From NCBI GenBank assembly GCA_918026815.1, contig CAKJVC010000017.1:1054001-1118000 (forward strand): a stretch of DNA of 64,000 nucleotides, written 5' to 3'. Positions 59,595-64,000 of this stretch are shown one piece after another. A program made the translations under genes and the position numbers. This stretch comes from Chalara sp. BL73 (lineage: Eukaryota; Ascomycota; Leotiomycetes; Helotiales). The notes beneath the pieces are model-generated. The model worked only from the letters and a program-made list of their open reading frames with translations. It was not told the origin of the DNA and did no database searches. Each line of letters starts with the position of its first letter. Within the stretch, counting starts at the first letter, position 1.

Positions 59595-60699
59595 TATGGG
59601 TTCTACAGATGTACCGAGGTGTGAGCAACAAATTTTAATTCGGAGAAACGCATCCTTATAGCTTTCACACATGAATTCTGTGATCTCATGACTGTGATAT
59701 ACTGAAAGACGCTCATTATGGCGCCGAGAAACAAGACTACCTCTAAAAGTCGGCATGTGGTGGTAATTCTGAACTTGTCAAAGCGTCTGATGTGTGATTC
59801 CGGATCGGATCTTGTTTCTTGTGCTAGGTCATACATGCCATGTCAAATGCTTAGAGAAGATGATTGTCGATATAATAGAAGGTATTGAATCAGAGGCCTT
59901 CTTTAAAAGAGCTGAATATGCTAGTAATAAGTAGTAAGGACACGCAACAGGTGTTAATTACGGCCGGACGTGGAGATAAACTTTCTTGCTTTACGTAACA
60001 TCCACGTACTCATCCGCGAGCGACTTGGTGTTACCCTGCAAGGAAGGTACGCCATAAGAATGCCATAACGGATCAAGGTAGTCGGGAAATTGTAATTGCG
60101 TAAACATATCATAATGCAAAAAGTTGAACGTTGATCTCCTGGCCTAGCCTAGCCAGCTGGCAAATTTAATATAATGGCCACATCATAAATGCAATACAGC
60201 ATGGCCATATGTGATGGGCTGGGATCAGTAGCTCGAGATAAGCATGGAATGTTGGGAAGATACAGGGATGGGAAGAGCCACACCCGTCAGTAATCCTGGC
60301 ACAAGTGCCGGAACCGATTATTCAGCCAGCCAACAAAGAACAGAGGCTCCTCAGTAACGTTGTACTAAATAAGGAGAGTTATAAACTCAGTCAGCCCTAG
60401 ATCACATTTTGTTTATGGGTTTAGGGGTTTATGTGTCATTAGATCTTGTTATTGTAGTAAACAGTTTAATAAAAAATTTACTAAGTTTTGTCTTTAGTCT
60501 ATTGGTCACAATTAGTTCAAAATTTCAAATGGTTAGTTTCCCCCATAGAACTTACAAAGCTTTATAGATTAATCACTAAGATAAAATTTACGGTGTATCA
60601 TTTACTAATATCCAAAAAGTCACACACTAATTCAAATTTTTTCGGTGTGCCAATCACTGCCTTTCAAAACCGAACAAATACTTCATCATGTCTTCCACA
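59595..60699. other. AT-rich convergent intergenic region
   Basis: 1.1 kb between two convergent genes. No gene or clear repeat is seen. Confidence 0.5.
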
Positions 60700-62257
60700 T
60701 CATGGTATTCCACGATTTGTCAATTTCTGCCACATTGTCACCTCGGCACAACTGAGAAAATTCGAAAACACCTGGCTATTATACTGAGCAGGCTCAGCCA
60801 GTTGAGCAGCCATATGAGGATAATGATAGATAGTGCGGCACCTTGTGCAACGTGATCTCTTCGCGTTGTGGATCCCGCCTAGATGAATGTTATGTCGTGC
60901 CCCGCAGTCAAAGGCGAGGCCGAGGACATTCACTCGGCTCAGACGGTGGAGAGGCGGCGCAATATTCCATGCTACCGGGGCCATGGTACAGTGGTTCGTC
61001 CACGCCGCCTGCACTGCAACGTCTGCAGCGGCTACCCCCCCAACATTGACAACTGCATTCCACGCGTTGGATGTTCTTACAACGCCGACCTGACCATTCG
61101 ATTGTCCCGTTTTCAACCATGACGAGAGATGGACTATAGAGTCGCGGTAAGGATTGGCTAGGCCATCACGTCGATTCCTGAGCAGAAATATATGGAAGTC
61201 ATCGAAAGTTTCGAGTGCTTCAATGTTTGTGGTCGCCACTGCGCGTACGCCTGCTCCACCTGGCGCGAGTATTCCAGCAGTACCAATACAGAGCATGGCC
61301 ACCTTTGAATGGCCATTATGAAGCCTTGGGAATACCGTACTTGTCATTGCGGTAAAAGCCGCATCTAAAGGTGGTAAACATAGTTAGCTTACTGAAATAC
61401 CTTTTTTGGAAACTAGAGACTGGAAAGTCCATCCCAATATAGCTTCGAAATGGCCAACTCTATATCTTCCACCATTTACGGATGGATTTTGGAAAGAAGG
61501 GGGTCTACCAAGGGCCGAAAATCGATGAGTGTAGATCAGGGAGATATTGCATACCATAAAGCACATTTAGTGCAGCCCCTACGGCGGCGGCAGCCAAGGC
61601 GCCCTCGGCAATGGTTTGATAAAGAAGCTCAAGAGGTGAATCCAAGGGTACTTGATTGTAGTTTACTGGCAACTGCGGCAGGCCTTGAAAGATCTGGTTC
61701 GCTGGCCCAGCCAAGGGAGGCATGAACCCGCCTCCGTTCATGAAGCCTGCTGGCGGCTGCAGATTTGTTGCAATTAGTGCGGCAGTGGCAACCAGACCAG
61801 CGATAAACGGGGGCACTGCTATACCTTGTTGGGCACGGAGTGCTAGATGTCGAGCGTGGGCTATAGCCATTTGAAGATTTCTCATAGCCACTCTTGCTCT
61901 CGCGACCAGGGCCGGGTTCAGTGGGTTGTTTGAGTAGAAGAAAGCGACAAACGTGTTGGGAAATAGGACATCGGCGCGCCAGGAAACAGCATCTATAAAG
62001 TCCAGTGTGGATTGGCGGGCGAATAGAGGGTCGACTTGAATAAGTCTGTTGACGAAAATTGTCGTCACCATGGCTGCATTTGCAACAGTTGCTAGTGCTG
62101 CACCATCCACATGTACTGGTGGCCCAAGATAACCAGGAACGGGTGCCATAGGGATGTAGGGGGGAGGTGCAGCTGGAGCAGGACGATGACCAAGCCCATA
62201 TAGACTTGCGTGTGCTGCAAAAAACCTGCCGGGGAGAGGAACAGGAGCACCAGCCAT
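60700..62257 (-). CDS. Unrecognised alanine-rich protein
   Basis: Exons are 61555-62257 and 60700-61364, giving 455 aa. The 190-bp intron (GTATGC donor, TTTAG acceptor) keeps phase. The first 45 residues are Pro/Ala-rich (HRPAPAAPPPYIPMAPVPG). Several Ala-rich stretches follow (ALATVANAAMVTTIFVN; GALAAAAVGAALNVLYG; GLVATAALIATNL) that could be amphipathic or membrane helices. The second exon has a Cys/His cluster near the end (FDCGARHNIHLGG, RCTRCRTIYHYPH) that might bind metal. I do not recognise the family. The long intron is unusual here and could hide another exon. Confidence 0.6.
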
Positions 62258-63263
62258 ATTGAATTCTGATATATGATTTTTAAGACTTAATAGAATAAAC
62301 TGTGACTAAGATTCTGAGATGGAGAGAAGATCAAGAGAAGAACATAGCCGCACACTGAAATAGAAATGGAAATGCAGGGAAATTCAATGGCTCTTATAAT
62401 GCAAGGTCATCAGAGGCCTCGGAGGGTATCTGTCCAGGGAGGCCAAACCAGAGGAGAGCACCACTACCTACTTGTCCCTGCTGGCTCTTCGCGCGATAAC
62501 CCCTAAAGCTGACGTAACATTGCTATATATAACAAATCCTGAGGGATACAACATCACCTCTCACTTCGTTACGGCTCCGCCAGCCACTGCATCAGCCCAG
62601 TCTTGAGCAGGTCCTGCATCCGACTGTTGGATCAACGTTCGGCCAGCCATCGACCACGTGACTAAAACACAACTCCCCACTCAGCCAGCCACAGCGTCGC
62701 ATGCACCATTCACCAAACAGCCCTTAATCCCCAACATGACCTATATTTTCTTATATTAATCCCCAGGATACAACCTCCACACAACTCCACAACGGCTACG
62801 ATCCCTGTGGAGAGCGGTGCATCAATGTCGTATTCTAGTCTACGCCCCGAACACTAGTTCAAGAGGTCGTACTCAGGTTCAACAGACTCGCCTTTCGTCT
62901 GGCATCCAAGGTACTCACTCCCAGAATTCCCTGTGTGCCATGAAGAATGGCGGTGATATTGGCTCTTGCTGGAAGCTGAAATACGACATCGAGCATCCAG
63001 AATCGATCCCCGCGTTGATTATGTACGCTGACGTTGTTATTGTGCGGCGAACAAAGGCTGCCTGAGCTGTCGATCGAAGGTATCTTGTGACAGAGTGAAC
63101 CAAGACTCACGGCTACGCCGTCTCTAACCTTCCTACCTCGCTACTTGAAGTTTATATTACTTTCCAGACGACTCCAAAATTGCACCAACCTCTCAACATA
63201 CTGGCCACTTCTGCTTCACTTGCACTTCTCCTAACAAGCAATTTGAACTTGACAACTACCATT
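62258..63263. other. Divergent intergenic region
   Basis: 1 kb between two genes pointing away from each other. Short frames at 62817-63110 on both strands look non-coding. Confidence 0.5.
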
Positions 63264-64000
63264 ATGGCTCCACCCGCACCGATTACGCTCAGCGCAGAGC
63301 TAGTAAAGCGCTTTGAGACTATCGTAGCGATGGACCCTCCACTTGATGGTGAGTACCATAGCTTAAACCGTTTATACTGAAACTCTGGATGTGGCAATAG
63401 ACTCCAACCCACCAGACCTTCTGTTCTTTCCATACGAGTCGACCACTGACTCTTCTCAGATGCCGGTCTCCAACGCAGTCTTGCTCAACCGCCGGCGGTA
63501 GACAAAACTCTTTTCCACCGCTGGCACATCGCCCACCTTGCCGATGAAGCAGAAAGGATCATGTCGAGTCCACTTACTCCCCCGACTGACTTACTTACCA
63601 CTCTCCGCAATATCGCCTATGATGATCCACCCACCTACAGCAACTTTCTCTTTTCAAGGTCGTTTCAACAAGGTCTACCTCCACTACCACTCGGCAACTT
63701 CACTCCGGCTGCCGGCAAGAAGACTTACTGCTTCCTGCGGTTCTCGCATAGCAGCCTTTTGCCTGCTGATTATCTAAGGGATAGGACCTACCCAAATACC
63801 AGTCTCACGTACGCAAAATATCCACCGGTGGAACCCACAAAGCCCATCCCTGGCCTTTCAACCCTTCCCGTATTTTTTCTTCAGTTAGGCCAGCTCGTTA
63901 TTTCCAACACAGCCACTCCGCCAGACGAATCCATACCAGCAACCGAATTCGTAATCGCTGTTTCGCTCACCCGCCAAGTCTTTCTCTTTTGGAACCCGGA
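63264..64000 (+). CDS. Unrecognised protein, 5' part (runs off the window)
   Basis: Exon 1 is 63264-63348. After a 111-bp intron ending in a good pyrimidine-rich acceptor (gactcttctcag), exon 2 runs from 63460 in one open frame to the window end. The start was chosen because splicing gives a continuous reading frame of about 208 residues. The protein opens MAPPAPITLSAELVKRF and contains EAERIMSSPLTPPTDLL and FLRFSHSSLLPADYL. I recognise no domain. Several Pro-rich turns suggest a soluble protein. Confidence 0.6.

Noticed and set aside
1..64000. tRNA, rRNA or CRISPR features.
   Set aside because: I saw no convincing tRNA box pairs, no rRNA-like sequence and no regular spaced repeats; a tRNA scan was not possible.

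Overview
The window is nuclear DNA from a filamentous ascomycete (Pezizomycotina). Most genes carry short GT-AG introns, many with CTAAC/CTAAT-like branch points, and the families present are typical of that group: multi-domain NRPS, bZIP regulator, ABCC transporter, HET-domain debris, a Tc1/mariner relic with MITEs, and a fungal lectin. I cannot name the genus. All exon structures below were worked out by hand from splice signals, reading-frame phase and family motifs; none has transcript support.

Left flank (1-14 kb): the 3' part of a decayed GH92 alpha-mannosidase, a gene-poor stretch with a MITE, then ordinary metabolic genes: a D-2-hydroxyacid dehydrogenase, a xylitol/sorbitol-type dehydrogenase, mitochondrial ATP synthase subunit g, a short-chain dehydrogenase, and a 673-aa protein that couples a UBC (E2) domain to an F-box-like segment. 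A short HET-protein relic lies at 13.8 kb.

Biosynthetic cluster (about 14.5-49.6 kb): an M20-family carbamoyl-amino-acid-type amidohydrolase (-); a very large NRPS (-, 8 exons, 4,927 aa); a Tc1 transposase relic and a second MITE; a bZIP regulator (+); a capsular-polysaccharide-type glycosyltransferase (-); an ABCC multidrug-type transporter (-, 6 exons, 1,450 aa); and a divergent amidophosphoribosyltransferase (Ade4/PurF) paralogue (+). The NRPS reads (partial C)-A1-T1-C1-A2-T2-C2-T3-E1-C3-A3-T4-E2-CT: four carriers and two epimerases but only three adenylation domains. The missing A domain sits where a 155-bp intron joins the beginning of an A-domain linker to the following carrier domain. 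The likely working model is: bZIP switches the cluster on, the NRPS makes a small, probably cyclic, D-residue-containing peptide, the glycosyltransferase and/or amidohydrolase modify it or its precursors, the ABCC pump exports it, and the Ade4 paralogue is either a resistant copy of a target enzyme or a supply/tailoring enzyme.

Right flank (49.6-64 kb): a gene resembling the N-terminal part of fungal STAND/HeLo-like proteins, then a divergent pair at 55.3-59.6 kb. One member is a multi-exon protein with a perforin-like N-terminal part and a C-terminal fucose-lectin-like beta-propeller; the other is a 306-aa protein sharing motifs with that N-terminal part. Two unrecognised genes follow, the last running off the end of the window.
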